Part shown: positions 23,406 to 35,388 of the stretch, one piece after another
How positions within the stretch are numbered: position 1 is the stretch's first letter
Layout of the letters: every line of letters starts with the position of its first letter
DNA from: Himantopus leucocephalus
Lineage: Eukaryota > Chordata > Aves > Charadriiformes > Recurvirostridae
Direction of reading: 5' to 3'
Assembly (NCBI GenBank): GCA_003993805.1
Contig: RSEF01000003.1
Span: 81,081,816 to 81,145,815 of the forward strand
DNA length: 64,000 nt
The notes under the pieces: generated by a model
Seen by the model: the letters and a program-made list of their open reading frames with translations, nothing else
What the model was told of the DNA's origin: nothing
Database searches by the model: none
Made by a program: the position numbers and the translations under genes

Positions 23406-24234
23406 CTGTTACCACTCACTAGATTATCCTGCAATAGCACAGGATCCATGTGACTTAAAAAACAATTCTGCTGGAGAAAATCCACTTTGGTTCTGAAATT
23501 ATATAAAGCTAATCTAACTGAATTTTGTTCTAAAATTATGTCAGCATATCTTTTCATCTTTGTTTTTGTTTTCTAACTTCTTTTGTGTCTATTTTCAATT
23601 GATATCCACCTACTTATCTATTAAGCGTATAATCTATGAGTAGAACTGAATCTGCACATTTATGGGTCCCTTGTTGGACAAAGCGCATAGTTTTGTAGGC
23701 ATAAATTATAATTTAATAGACACATAGCAAGAAAAAATCCCTGCCCATCTGTTTCATCCTTTAACTAAATATTTTGGAAGGAAGTAATTCACCTTGGCAA
23801 GATCCCACAGTAAATTATGAGTAGAATAAATAAGCTTCCACGTATTTCTGTTTGTACTTGCATTGTCTCTCAAGTTAGGATGATCTATATTAATATCTTT
23901 TAAAACATTTTTCACAGTAAATAAATAAAACAGCCACTGTTCTAAAAGGCTGACTGTTTTCACAGATTATGTTATAGAATCAAAAGCATTTTTGTCAGAC
24001 AGGGAACTTAAGAACTTACGAATGGCTGTAAACGGAATTTAACTGCTTTATCTCTGCCAAATGGAAAGGCAGAAACCACCCAGGAAGGACCTTCCCCTAC
24101 TCTAAAGTGGGGATAAACCTGTCTTTCCCCCTGAGTAGTTGCCTTGAGTCTTCCTTGCTGCAAAGTAACTTTTCTCTTGCCTCTGATAACTGTGGAGGAT
24201 ATCCTTATACTAACATTTTAGTAGCCACAGCCTG
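23406..24234. other. Non-coding sequence between two CR1 copies
   Basis: AT-rich unique-looking sequence with no gene or recognised repeat. Confidence 0.4.
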
Positions 24235-24815
24235 CTGCCATGTTCCCATCTGTTCTCTTTTCTAGATTAAATCATAGATTAATACGCCCAGCTGCTTCAG
24301 AAGTGCTTTTTTCTTTCATTTCAGTGGTCTTTCTCTAGTTTTTTACAGATCCTTCTTTAAATGTGTTGCCCAAGTTCCAGTTTTTCACCAGCACTTAACA
24401 GAGGAAGCAATAGTTTCATTTATACAGTGGTCTTGCTAATATATCACAGAATGAGATACACTTTTTTATGTTACAACACCCCAGCAGGGATTCGTGTTTC
24501 ATTTGTGATCTGCTACAACTCTCACAGCCTTCACTGCAGTATCTCTGAGAACTCAGTTATTACTCATTTTGTACTTACACCTTTGATTTTGCCTTCCTAA
24601 AGGTTCAACTATACACTTGTGTTTAGTGAATTTTGTGTCCTCAATTTTAGATCTTTTCTTCAATTTATCAAGAACCTTTGAATTCTAATCTTTCTGATTC
24701 TTCCAAAGTGATTTTAAACCATCCAGCTTGGCATTATCAAAAATTTTAATAAGCTTATTCTTTAGTCCGTTATCCAGATCATTAATGAGTATATTTTAAC
24801 AGCATCAGAAAGAGG
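24235..24815 (-). mobile_element. Ancient CR1-type LINE fragment
   Basis: The plus strand reads as the complement of a much-diverged CR1 ORF2 3' portion of the older amniote kind. Recognisable pieces in order are 'ttttctagattaaat', 'tttaaatgtgttgcccaag', 'tgctaatatatcacagaatgag', 'tcaatttatcaagaacctttg', 'ccatccagcttggcattatc' and 'ttatccagatcattaatgag'. These follow the order seen in turtle and crocodile CR1 copies as I recall them. It is far more decayed than the avian CR1 copies in the window and has no open frame, so it probably predates birds. Boundaries are approximate. Confidence 0.65.
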
Positions 24816-27800
24816 CTGAGGAAACCAACATGAGCTGACTAAAAATCCCATTCTCTGTGCTGTGTTTCTGTATCGCTTGATGTGCTGAAGGATTGACAAT
24901 TAAATATGCATTGCATCACAGTGTGAAATTAACAGGCTGCTCCACAAAGCTTAGCAGCTAGGACAGACAAAAATTAATTCAATCTGGCCTCTATCTTTGG
25001 TTACATTATTATTTATTGCTGTGTTATTAAATTCAGCAGATTTTCACTGATAAAATTCAAACGCAGCTAAAACTGGAAAACTACTATCGTGACTTTCTCT
25101 TTGAAGTTATTTGTCTGATAATATGGTGAGCTGGACTGGATGCTGTGTTCATCATGGACATTCATCAAAGGATCTGGCCTATGAGGTGATGAATATTCTG
25201 GCCTCGATTCAGCCCAAGAGATGGGGATATGAATTTAGTAACTCTGTGTGGTGGGAGGGGTGAAACAGAATTGTCACCCATAACCTGTCTGTTTGCTCCA
25301 GGAAAGGAAGCATTATAGCTGAGGAAGCGCATGGGCCTAAACCCAAAGTCTATGTAGTTCTTAAAGGTGTGCTTGTTACAGAAATGTGAATAAGGTTGAA
25401 TAGCTGCAACTATGCAAAGTAACATGGAGTTATCGTTCCTAATGCCCCACCACATGGCAAGGGAACACTTCTACCTACCACATCCTCCCTCAGCCTTGTG
25501 GGGTTATAATGGACAGCTGTCGCTAGAGAGAAGACACCTCTTCCTGTAGCACCACAGCTCATCACCAGCTGGCAGGGGAAAAGAGACGTGGCTATGGACT
25601 GGGAACACAGACATTGCAGTGTCAGAGCAGTGAAGCATGAGATGGGACAGTTTATGGGCTTCTCATTGCTGGTTTAGGAGAACTATAAGCAGAAGGAAGC
25701 AACACTGTGGAATCAGTATTTATGGGGTAAAAGACAGGAGTGAAAATGGTTGTTATAGAATCTGGACAGGTTCAAACAAAAGCATCTAACAGGGAAGCGT
25801 AAACCAACTAAAACCTTTTTTAGAAATTATAAATTGTGATCCACAGAATTTGCTGTGTTCAAATTATCAGTTCAGCTAGGGAGAAAAAAATGGAATTAAG
25901 TAGAAGAAAGAAACACTTCAAGAATAAAAAATACTGGTTTGTATTGTGCTGTCCAAACAGAAATCTTGCATTTTTGTTAAACTATTTCCATTTATTTTAA
26001 AGGAATAAATAATATAGAGCCAGTACCTTTGCTATTTCCTGTTTTTGTTCTGTACTCAAAATTTCTAAGGGTATTTAAATATTAACTATTACTAAAAAAC
26101 AAAGATCTTGAAAGAAATTCTAGGTCATAAGCAATGTAAATACTCAACAGCTGCATAGATCTGAGCAAGCCTGAAGAGATCACTTTTTCTGAAAGTGTTA
26201 CAAATTTCCTGTTACCCACAGCAAGAAGCTAACTATTCTAGCCCATCCTCAGTTATCTGATGTGAATTTGACTGCCTCTCATCTCAATAGTCAGCAGCAA
26301 AGTTGGCTGGAAATATCATTATACAACATGATTTGGCTTAGGGAAAAAAAAAAAAGGAGAAAGTAATTTGGAAATTTGTAGGGAACAAGTGGGCTCCCAC
26401 CTGGAATAAGTAGTTCAGAACTAACTAGATTTTTGGTACAGTTGCTTCATCTCACCTAACTTTAGCCATCCAAAGACTGGGCATGCAGCTTTCCATGTAA
26501 GTCCTGTCACCTAAGCTTTCTCCTTTCAAATATCGCCAAAGAATAATTAATAAGATACTTATTTTAAATATGTAGGATGAATATATACTTGAAGATGCCT
26601 GTCTCTTTCCACGGACTATAAATGAAGTTTAGATGAATGGTTGAAAGTCGAAATATATAAATTCTGGGCAGTTAAATTAGATGAAGCAAATCCTACCTCA
26701 GAAGTCCAGGATGAAATACCATCATTTTGACTTGCACAGACTTTTCAGTGGTAAATGATCAAAGAACTGTTGTAGTGTGCAGAGAGGATTAATGAGTGGA
26801 AGGGGAGGGAAAGGGATTATGAAGTGAGTAAAACATGGAGTAAATTGGAGAGGAACATTTTCTGAGGAAATGTTAATTTTCTGGAGCAAGGGGTAGAATC
26901 AAGATGCAAACAGCTTTCTGCTTCTTAGTTTTGAAGGGTAAAAGTGACATGGCTAGTTGTACCTGAGGGCTATTTGGAAAATAAGAGAATCCACAATTAC
27001 CATTATAATGTTTAAGATGAGGCTACAGTCTGAGAAGATATTGCAAAATGAAGCATTTTATGTATGTTTTACCTTGACACTGTATCATGTCAAATGGGGC
27101 TGGGGTTTCAGTTTGGATCTCAGACTGACAAATGCAGCATGGGCTTTGAAAGTCTGTGTACTATTGTATGTACTATTTCTAAATAGTCTAAATAGTACAT
27201 CTAAATGTACTATTTCTAGATATCGTACAATAGTTGCAGAAAGGCATTGTGCTAACCAAAGTACACTGCTTCTGGTGTCTGGAACCAGTTAAGTACCTCC
27301 TCCAGGATCTGCACTGAGTTTTAGAGCACCGACTTCTCCCTTTCCTATATCGTGAGTGATAAAAGCCAACCTAATGTTATTATCCAACTTCTGAGTTTAT
27401 GTTCTTACCAACAACCACTGAATTTACAGAACCTACATTCAGCTAAATTAATGGTGATGAAGAGGAAACCTAGCTGTCTTGCTGTACCATTTCTGCTAGG
27501 CAAAGTCAGGTCTGTCCAAGATTGTTCTTCCTTGCTGAATTCTATTTAAAATTGGCCTTATCTGGAAAAAAATATTTGAGATATAAAGCTGAATGGGTGC
27601 AAATCCATCTATGATTTCTATGTTTCCTCCAGACCTACAAAAATGTAAACAGGTACAAGCCATACAGAACAGGACCATTTTGAAAAGCTATTTAAAATGT
27701 GTGAGTGATAACATCCTTTATACAGCATATGAGGCAGTAAACACATAGCAGTTAATTTTTGTGTACTTCACTTTCAAATTGTCAAGCACTCTTCCTGCAG

Positions 27801-30800
27801 AGATGGTTTCCATTTCATTCTCTGTGCTCTGAAGTCTATGTGAAGTTATGCTGTCCGATGGGCACTTTTATTTTTTCTTGTTCTTTTCTTTTTAACTTAA
27901 AATAAAGGTAATCAATAGGGAAAGCCTGTATATGGGAAAACATAATTCCAGGTAAGTTAAAATAAATAATATTATAATCGCTATATAATTCTTCCGGTTG
28001 AAAGGAAATAGTTATAGCTGCTTCTAACTTAAATGATTTTTGCTTTAGCAGCATTTAAAATTTATTGTTGTTTTAAAGGTGAATTTATGAATAAAACATT
28101 GGAGTTCTAAAAACTGCTTGGCTTTGCAGTGTTGTGAATGGAGAGCAAAAATAACAACTTAATCAGTATGTTAGAATTTCACCTGATGTTTTATGGGCAG
28201 AAGCATTACAGCTGGTTTAACATCTGAGTCACCTTAACTGTAGGGGTAGCCCTGAGAATGACATCAATAGTTTTGAATTGGCCTGATTTAATTCCTAGCT
28301 TTCAATTTAAAGTACAGAGACTTTTCATGGTCCCATTTAATTTCAAAATTGTATATTGTTAGTAAGAGTAGTTACAAATGGATTGTTAGGAGGGCAAGTG
28401 ATATTAAGTTACTGTAAATTTGAAATTACAAAAAAGCATCACCAGTGTTCTTTCAAAAGAGTTACTAACCCTCGAAACAGAGCAGGATTATGGTTAATAT
28501 GGAGTTTCTTTTCTTCTCTCTTCCTGGAAGACAGGAAGACATTGTGGTTTCTATTTATTTGATCTTGGAGAAGCCTGAGTGCCCTCAGCTTTGATTGACT
28601 TCACAATGAGATATAGATATCCAACAGCTCACAAGATGAAGTCCTTGCTAGCATGCGGAAATAAATCTCTCCATCACTCTGCTGCATGTGTGGCTGTGGG
28701 GGTGGGGAAAGGTACAGGTTGCAATAAGCTGTACTGACGGCTCAGGATTTCTGAACTCTACAGAAAGAATACGGAGCCAATAGGAGGTACAAAACCCCAC
28801 TTCACAGGGGCCCCTTGTATGGTCATGCAGAGACCATCAGGTTTGCACCAACACCCCCAAACCCCATGGGAAGGTCCAAGCAGTGAAAAGGAAAGGCTAA
28901 TTCAAACAGAATACTCAACGAGGCCTCATTTGATATTATTTTCTGCTTCACTGTGAACTACCTTCATTACCAGTTGTTGCTTTTCATTTCACTTTCAGTA
29001 TCCACACATCTACGACCTCAGTAGCTGCTTCCTGCTTGCAAAAACAGAGCCTGCAACTAATCCTATCTACCCTCAAGCACCTAATATTATTGAATTTAAC
29101 AATGCATATATTACAAGAAATGAATGTCTGGTCTAAACAACATCCCATGACACAGTTCCCCAGCTTATATATATCATAACGTCATGTACCTTGTGGGAAA
29201 GTCTAAACAGATCTCCTGCCTGCACAAGGTTTCACTTAGATTAATCCCTGGACATTGGAGTATGTGATGAAAAGTTAAGCCATGCTCCTTTTAAGCACTG
29301 GCAGGAAATTCCGGGGAGATGCAGAGTGAAATAGCTCCCAATTCTGAAAACACCATCACAGCTAATTGGAAAGTTGTGTATCGGAACAATCCAGGGGCTG
29401 CCCAATCCAGGGAAATTAATTTCTGTCTCATGCAGCAGTTTTCTCTTCAGGTAAAGTCACCAAAGAGGCATACACACCTACCAAAGCTGTGGTGAGGCAC
29501 CTCCTCCCTGCTGCAGACACATTGGACAGTATGATGAGCAGCAGGAGAGTCACTGGGCAGACCCCGCTCTGAATTAGAGCCAGCTTCAGATTTCAGCTCC
29601 CAGCTTCCACGTGAGGCCCAGGTGTGCTGCCATTCACGTTGAGCCTGGAGATGGTGGGCACAGAGGTGAGGCAGGATTCTACCCCTAAAGTGCATATTCT
29701 CACATAATCTTTCTGCTCACCAAAAACCAAGTCAATCAGATTCCTCCCGTCCCCTCCTCCCAAGCAATGTCTCCATTCCCTGGCAAAAGTGGATCCCTTC
29801 ATCCTCAGATCCTCCATCCTGTCCTTTTCTGAAATGGTGTGTGCTATGTCCTGTGTGGCAGGGGACCTCAGGGTTTCTGTCTGATTTCCATGCGCTCCTT
29901 TGCTCAGTGAGGCACCTCTGTGATGGATAATTTCAAGGCGAAAGAGAGGGAAGAAGGAAAAGAAGGAGGAACTGCCAGGCCCACTCAAATATGAGATGCT
30001 TCTTTTCCCCCTCCCCATTCTCAATCCCAATTCAACACAGTGAAGAGATCAAGCATGAGAACAGGAACAACAGAAGATTACTGTATTCAGTAAAAGGAAT
30101 GACTCCACATCAAGCAGAACTTCTACCTAGTAGTTAATTTTTACCTGACATTTCCACTGGTTTGTTTTTGCCAGATACGACCCAACTAGGAAACTAAATC
30201 TCTCATTTGGCATCAAATGCAAACTTTGCATTGGCTTTGTTTTCAGTGAGAAACATGAAAATACGCTCATTTCAGTTAAATCCATGTGCATCTTCTTTTC
30301 CTCTTTTTTTTTTTTTTCCTAACTGTTAATTTTTCAGTTTGGCTAGTGAACCAAAAAATCAATTATTCATACAGCCCAAGCAGAGAGTTCAATGGTTGTA
30401 ATTAGAAAATGTAGCAGTTCATTTGAATACATCCAAATTCTTCATCCACATTTCCAAAATGCTGAAGCTTTCTTTGTGGAATGCATGTATCGCACAAGTC
30501 AATATTTAACGGAACCTTTATTGTGCAAGCACATATAAATGTTTCTCTTGAAAAACACAGAAGTTTGGAGTCCCTCAAATCCATCTCATTCCAAAAATCC
30601 TTATATACATCTACTTTCTATTTGCCATTAAAACACAATTCTCAGATCAACACAATTATGGTTAGAAAAAGTGCTTAGCTCCACAAACACATGGGACTAT
30701 GACAACAAAGGCAAAAAAGGGTAAGCACACACTACTTATTTTTTACCACAGTTTTGTTTACTGCTTTGTTGGTTATCAGTGCCAAACAGCTAAGCAGGCA

Positions 30801-33513
30801 ACCCCTGGCTCCTTTTTCTTTCTCTGTGATGCTTTAACGTAGGAACACCGCTATGGAGCTTCGTCAGCTGGACCTGTGATTCTCAAGGATGAAATGGTAA
30901 GGTCTCTTCAAGACTTAAATGCTGTGTTACGCAGAGGTATTGTAGGATGCCCTAATCTCCATACCTTCCATTTATATAGATGCAGACATGGCAGTTCCTC
31001 CAAGGCATGGTCCCATGTCCAGGAATACAAATGACTCAGAAAAGTTTCACTTAATCATGTAAGAAAAAGTTAGAACAAAAAGCAGCTGTCTACATTCACC
31101 TCTGTGGTGGTAGTTTTGCAAACATTTTAAACTCAGACTTAGCGTTGCATATGCAAGCAGTTAGTTCATTTAATTTGGGACCATTTAATGTTTCAAAGTT
31201 AAGCAGATGCTTAATTGCAATATTCATAGAGCAGTAACAATGCCTAAAGTTAATGGTCCCTGACAGTTTTTATTATAATCCTTATTTTATGTAAGTTTTT
31301 CCTTCCCATACATGATTTATAACTGGTGGTTTCTTATAAAGCCAGCAATTTATAGATTATAAAACCAAACTGTTCTATCCTATTTCTTCAAGTAATGAGT
31401 GGACTAGGTCAAGCAAGTGTTACTTACATACAGCAAAGAATTTAATGGGGCTTATCGAAAAGTTCTTTGTCTCCTTGCCCACCTAGCTCACAGTGCAGGT
31501 ATGTTTTGTGGCACCTTTCTCAGCCCTGGCCCCTCATTGTCCAAACTGGAGAATGTGGGAAAGCGCACCAGGGCTCTTCTTCCACTCAGTAGTACAAACT
31601 TTCTTTTCATGGAAACCACGGTTAGGCACCTGTATAAGGGTGGTTCATGCCTGTCTCCTTTTCCAACAGGGAGTGAGATTTCGGCTTGGATGTGCATCTG
31701 CTCTTAGGAGCTGCGAACCTGTCCCAGATCCCACAATATTCACATAATGAAGTGTCAGTTATTTTGGTAAGTGAGAGCAGTGGAGGTTCTCTGGCACAGC
31801 GTCTCTTATCCCCCAACCACATTTCATGCCATCTTGGTTTTTAAAAGGTTCTGTGAAGCCTCAATGTATTGCATAATTGTGTTAATGATAATGCAAAAAT
31901 TAAACCATGCCAATTCTGAATTCGGAATCTAAGCAGCCTAATACTTAATGGCTTATAAGCTTTGACATTTCATAGGTCTTCTGGGACACTTATGAAACAC
32001 CCATCTCCATTTGTGAAACTCAGCTGAATATTTTACCGCTATTCTGCATTAACATTTGGTACTATTTGAAGGTTTCCTCAAAGGATTTCAGAAGATTTCT
32101 GGTAGGCTGCACGTATAATACTTCCTCCCCCATCCTTGTGTTTTATAGCTGTAGTATGGATAGGCTGCTTACAACCAATGAAAGGTTTACACTAAAGAAC
32201 ATAGTCATCATAAAAAGTAATGAGCTAAAATTCAGAATTCCTTACTGGATAGAATCAAGTGCCTATAGCCACTAAGTAATTACTCCAATGCAAGACATTA
32301 AGCCAAGCTTTCTCGTAGCAGCTGCTAAATGATTAATATCACATTGGTAGATTTCACAGGAGAATCTGCTAAATAAAGGAAGGTTCAGTGTATATGTAAA
32401 GTTTAAATTCCGCACAATTTGTTTTAGAATCAACATACTCTACTGCATATTTCATGGTTCCAAGAGGAGTGCAGCATTCATTAAGAAAATACAGATGGTC
32501 TTCAGATAGCTAACAAGATTTCACACTCATTTCATCTCTCCCTGCTGTGAAACCTAGAGAGAAAATAACAGTAACAATGAACTCACTATGGCTGAACCTC
32601 AGGGCTCATTTCTGCCAAAATATTATCAAAATCCTGAACTGATGTTAGCAGTCAAATTCCACCAAGTTTAACAGAGCTAAGCTATTCATGGCACTCTGAA
32701 ACCTGCCCCTCTTCTCTCCAACAGTATTTTTCTCACTTTAAGAAAATCCAGCATTTTTTTAAGGGCGAGACTGTCGATTTATGACAAGCCCTGAATAGCC
32801 AGCAGCATGTAGTTGTACTGCCCCAGGAGCACAGCAGTCTGAATCCTGAGACTCAGAGAATGAGAATTCAGTCCTTGGTGGTTGCCTTGCTTTGGGAGAA
32901 AACAACCAAATCAGCACGTTAGTCACAGAGACTCTCCCTTCCCCTTCCATCCGCTGCCCTATGCTAATGCAGTGCGGAGAGGAGAGAGGCGTGAAAAGAT
33001 GAGGCCTTGGGCATCAAAGTCTAACCCCCTCTGCTGCACTTCTCTGCGCAGCCAGGTCTAATCATGCCCGAAATCTGCATTCAGCATATTAATAGCCTAT
33101 GGAATTTGTGGAAAACAACAGGCAACAAGCATGTTTTGCTGGTCTGAATCCACTCAGGAATAATTGATCTCTCTGACAGTTTTGCTTGGCTAAAGCATAA
33201 GGATTTCAGGATTTCTTCCCGTGTGATTTCTGCCTGCACTAAGAGAATATCTGATGAATGGTGCAAGTATGAACACTGAAAAACAAACAATGGACTATTC
33301 ATCAGCATTTACATCAGGAAGTTAGCTTCAACTTCACCTGACACTCTTAAAAGCACTCTGCCCTCTGCCTCCAGTGTCTACGTTAACTTCCCGTCTGTTG
33401 TTCTAACACATTCATTATTTTTCTCCTGGAGCATCTGTGAAAATGCACAGAGAAGTACAAATACACAGATGCATTACACATGCACACAAAGACAGATATA
33501 TTTTGATTCCATA
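24816..33513. other. Gene-poor non-coding sequence
   Basis: No gene is supported. The longest frame is 145 codons on the minus strand (29593-30030) in a locally GC-richer stretch; it is unlike any protein I recognise. A nested palindrome lies at 27159-27235, and a T run of about 15 near 30306-30320. Text near 31140-31220 (aagttaagcagatgcttaat) resembles old amniote interspersed repeats but is too short to assign. Confidence 0.4.
27159..27235. repeat. Nested palindrome around 'gtactattt'
   Basis: Outer arms actattgta (27160-27168) and tacaatagt (27226-27234) are perfect complements. Inside, gtactattt (27170-27178) pairs with aaatagtac (27190-27198), and gtactattt recurs at 27207-27215. The region could fold as a hairpin or cruciform on either strand. 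Confidence 0.7.
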
Positions 33514-33721
33514 CTGCTGCTCAAAAAGACCTTCCACATTAAAATAATTGGGATGTTTAAAAAATTTAAAAATAATCCAAAAATTATGTTTGTTGAACCA
33601 AAGTCTGTTCATCACCGNCTGCTGCTCAAAAAGACCTTCCACATTAAAATAATTGGGATGTTTCAAAAATTTAAAAATAATCCAAAAATTATGTTTGTTA
33701 AACCAAAGTCTGATAATCACC
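33514..33721 (+). repeat. 103-bp direct duplication around a single N (likely assembly artefact)
   Basis: Copies at 33514-33616 and 33619-33721 start ctgctgctcaaaaagacc and are the same length, with about four substitutions. They are separated by one base and one N (33618). A real tandem duplication would not need an N at the joint, so an unmerged contig overlap is the better reading. Open frames spanning the joint on both strands are by-products. Confidence 0.9.
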
Positions 33722-35370
33722 TTCAATTATATCTATGCTGTATTCACACAGTAGGATGCAGCGCTGGACCCACATACAAGAACTCCACAATTACGTGAAA
33801 ATACTGGCTTAATGTTACTGTTTCACAAATACAGTTTGGTCTTACCCTTGCTCTCAAAACTGGGGAGTTAGCCATTATTCAAGTTTTCAGTGAAGAGCTT
33901 GTAATTTGCCTCCTCTCAGGATCTGCCAGACCTTTTGCAGGCAGCCCTGAGCTTGTTCTGCTTGTACTCGGAGCTGGCTGGATGCAACCAATGTCTCATC
34001 CAGAAAACACATAGCTTCATTAGGCAGCACTTTGCTCTGAGCAAAGCTTACTATATTACTCCAAGCACAGTGCCTTCAGTTTAAGGCTGGCTAGTATCCT
34101 GTTGGCTTAAAGCACAGGTGGAACAAGTGTCTGTGAAAGTATATATAGAAATATTTATAGTCTGACACCGTAAGCCAGGATGTCAGGCTGGAGGCTTATA
34201 CTGATATTTTAAAATCCTACCTGGGGCTCATGTTTAGAGCTATAGCTGTCATATGGAGCCCTACTCATGCAAATTCAGAACTTGTATTACAGAAAAAGCT
34301 TCCCCACAAAAACAAAAACAAAATCGGTGTCTACTTAGTATGTACTCTACCCGAGTACAATGGCTCGCCCCCGAGTACATCGCCAGGCTGATGGCCATAT
34401 TTGCATTCATCCATATTTCTTGCCTACAGGAGCATTCTTGCAGTGGTTTTGCAGGAGGTATCTCAGGAGGTGGGAGAATTTCCAAAACAGGCACAGGTTT
34501 ATTTAGTATCCACATGGACCTATTGTAACAAACTTACAATAACCTCTAGGTCTAAATATTCAGAGAATTCTTCACTGGCTACAATGAAATCACATTTCTT
34601 GGCTTTTTTGCTCATTTTCACCCTCTGACATACACATGCAAGAATACTTTTTAAAAAAAATTATTAAAACGTCATTGATGAAACATGCAAGGTTATTATA
34701 TCTAAAAGAGCGCAAGTACTGCTTTTGATAATTTTCTTTTTTTATGTTTATTTTGGAATTATTAGTTTGGATGGCTTGAATGTGAAGGTATCTATAAAAA
34801 TGGCACACACAGGTCTTCTTAGAACTACTAAAAAATCTTTGAAGATTTCTTTTCTTTGCCTGGTGTATTGTGCAGCGTGACCTGAATGATTGACTTTTAG
34901 TCTAAATTACTCATGTGGGCTTCCAACACTAATGTTGCTAAAACCTTTGGACCTCATCATGCTACTGTGTAGTCTCCTTACACACTTTGTTCTGACCTAG
35001 ATGCAAGAAAAAACCTTTCAAAGTATAAAACATCCCATCATTTGTAGCCATGTCAAGCAGTCATGTTGTTAAATTTTTTTCTTTTCTCATCAAGCCATGA
35101 CAGGTAGCATGCCTTTGTTAAACGGGAATTGAGACCCAGAATGAAGCCAGAACTATCACCATAGGTCTGGTGTTTTAAAGTGAACCTGTCATGAATTCGA
35201 ACTGTGGCTAAATGAAATCACCCTCAGCCTCTGCTGCTTATGAAGAACTCCACTTACCTAGCAAAATACTTAACTATGTCCAACAGGTATTACAGAATTT
35301 TTCCGCCATTTATCTTTCCACTCAAAATACACAGTCATCTTGTTACTGCAGTAAATGTTCTTCTGAAATC

Positions 35371-35388
35371 ANAAAAAAAAAAAAAAAA
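35371..35388 (+). repeat. Poly(A) tract containing an N
   Basis: One A, one N (35372), then sixteen A. The N probably marks an unresolved homopolymer or a contig joint. Confidence 0.85.

Noticed and set aside
33415..33798. Repeated protein-like open frames on both strands
   Set aside because: They arise from the duplicated 103-bp segment around the N and are not genes.
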